From Pelotomaculum sp. PtaB.Bin104 (GTDB taxonomy: Bacteria > Bacillota > Desulfotomaculia > Desulfotomaculales > Pelotomaculaceae): a stretch of DNA of 42,045 nt. This document shows, piece after piece, positions 41,937 through 42,045 of this stretch. The notes below the pieces were generated by a model. The model was given only the letters and a program-made list of their open reading frames with translations. It was not told the DNA's origin and ran no database searches. Location of the stretch: positions 1 through 42,045 of the forward strand of contig MVQL01000164.1 of NCBI GenBank assembly GCA_002067205.1, written 5' to 3'. The stretch's first letter is position 1. Every line of letters starts with the position of its first letter. The position numbers and the translations under genes are program-made.

Positions 41937-42045
41937 TTGGATAATTACACCAAAAAGAGACTATTGGACTATGTTTTTTTTATCCTGCAGTTAATTACAA
42001 TTATTTTATTAATAAAGGCCGGGAAGTCTGATAATGTAAAAGAAG
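41937..42045 (+). CDS. Start of a small membrane protein (partial)
   Basis: An ORF open to the right edge, starting at TTG 41937 with AGAGGT six to seven bases upstream. The 36 visible residues are a basic start (DNYTKKRLLDY) followed by one hydrophobic helix (VFFILQLITIILLIKAG). No family can be named from this fragment; the start is chosen from the ribosome site only. Confidence 0.45.
   Translation, partial: MDNYTKKRLLDYVFFILQLITIILLIKAGKSDNVKE

Overview
The window reads as chromosome of an anaerobic, spore-forming Firmicute, most like the Clostridia class and its Peptococcaceae/Desulfotomaculum-Pelotomaculum relatives. This rests on gene content: spmA/spmB, the prkA-yhbH-spoVR sporulation triad, a GerMN lipoprotein, a YteA-type zinc-finger protein, the Gram-positive MurT/GatD pair and an AmmeMemoRadiSam pair. 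It also rests on strong AGGAGG-type ribosome sites and frequent GTG/TTG starts. The species cannot be named from sequence reading alone.

Layout. 137-7363 (minus): spore maturation genes spmA-spmB; then prkA, yhbH and spoVR, closed by an intrinsic terminator; then a GerMN/Gmad2 lipoprotein. 7439-14473 (minus): gatD/murT (lipid II amidation), a metallo-beta-lactamase-fold hydrolase, yteA-like and DUF5665 genes, a 440-bp stretch with two tiny overlapping TTG-start ORFs between hairpins, a solitary adk, a small unknown gene and a chorismate mutase-prephenate dehydratase. 14682-21228 is a plus-strand island in otherwise minus-strand DNA: a Ski2-like helicase split into two reading frames (its N half carries two excisionase/MerR-like helix-turn-helix modules), an RMD1/DUF155-like membrane-anchored protein and a Pnkp-like kinase-phosphatase. 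21234-30498 (minus) is an arginine biosynthesis cluster, argC-J-B-D-F-G, then argH. A sigma-A promoter covered by two ARG boxes drives argC. Between argG and argH sit a 60-aa CxxC protein and a 27-codon small gene, each with its own promoter, followed by a terminator and a separate argH promoter. 30845-40686: a processive GT2 glycosyltransferase, a DRG/Obg-like TGS GTPase, YaiI, AmrS and a LigB/Memo-AMMECR1 fusion, a LysE-type exporter, a small unknown gene, and a Lon-family AAA protease interrupted by a one-base frameshift. 41011-41100 is tRNA-Leu(UAA) with its promoter and terminator, flanked by inverted repeats and insertion-sequence debris. A small membrane protein runs off the right edge.

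The least-explained parts are the plus-strand island (split HTH-helicase, RMD1-like protein and a ligase-less Pnkp homologue, which could form an RNA-processing or repair module) and the autonomous small transcription units near argH and adk. Both one-base disruptions (helicase, Lon) are offset in the same direction, so sequence error must be excluded before either is treated as biology.
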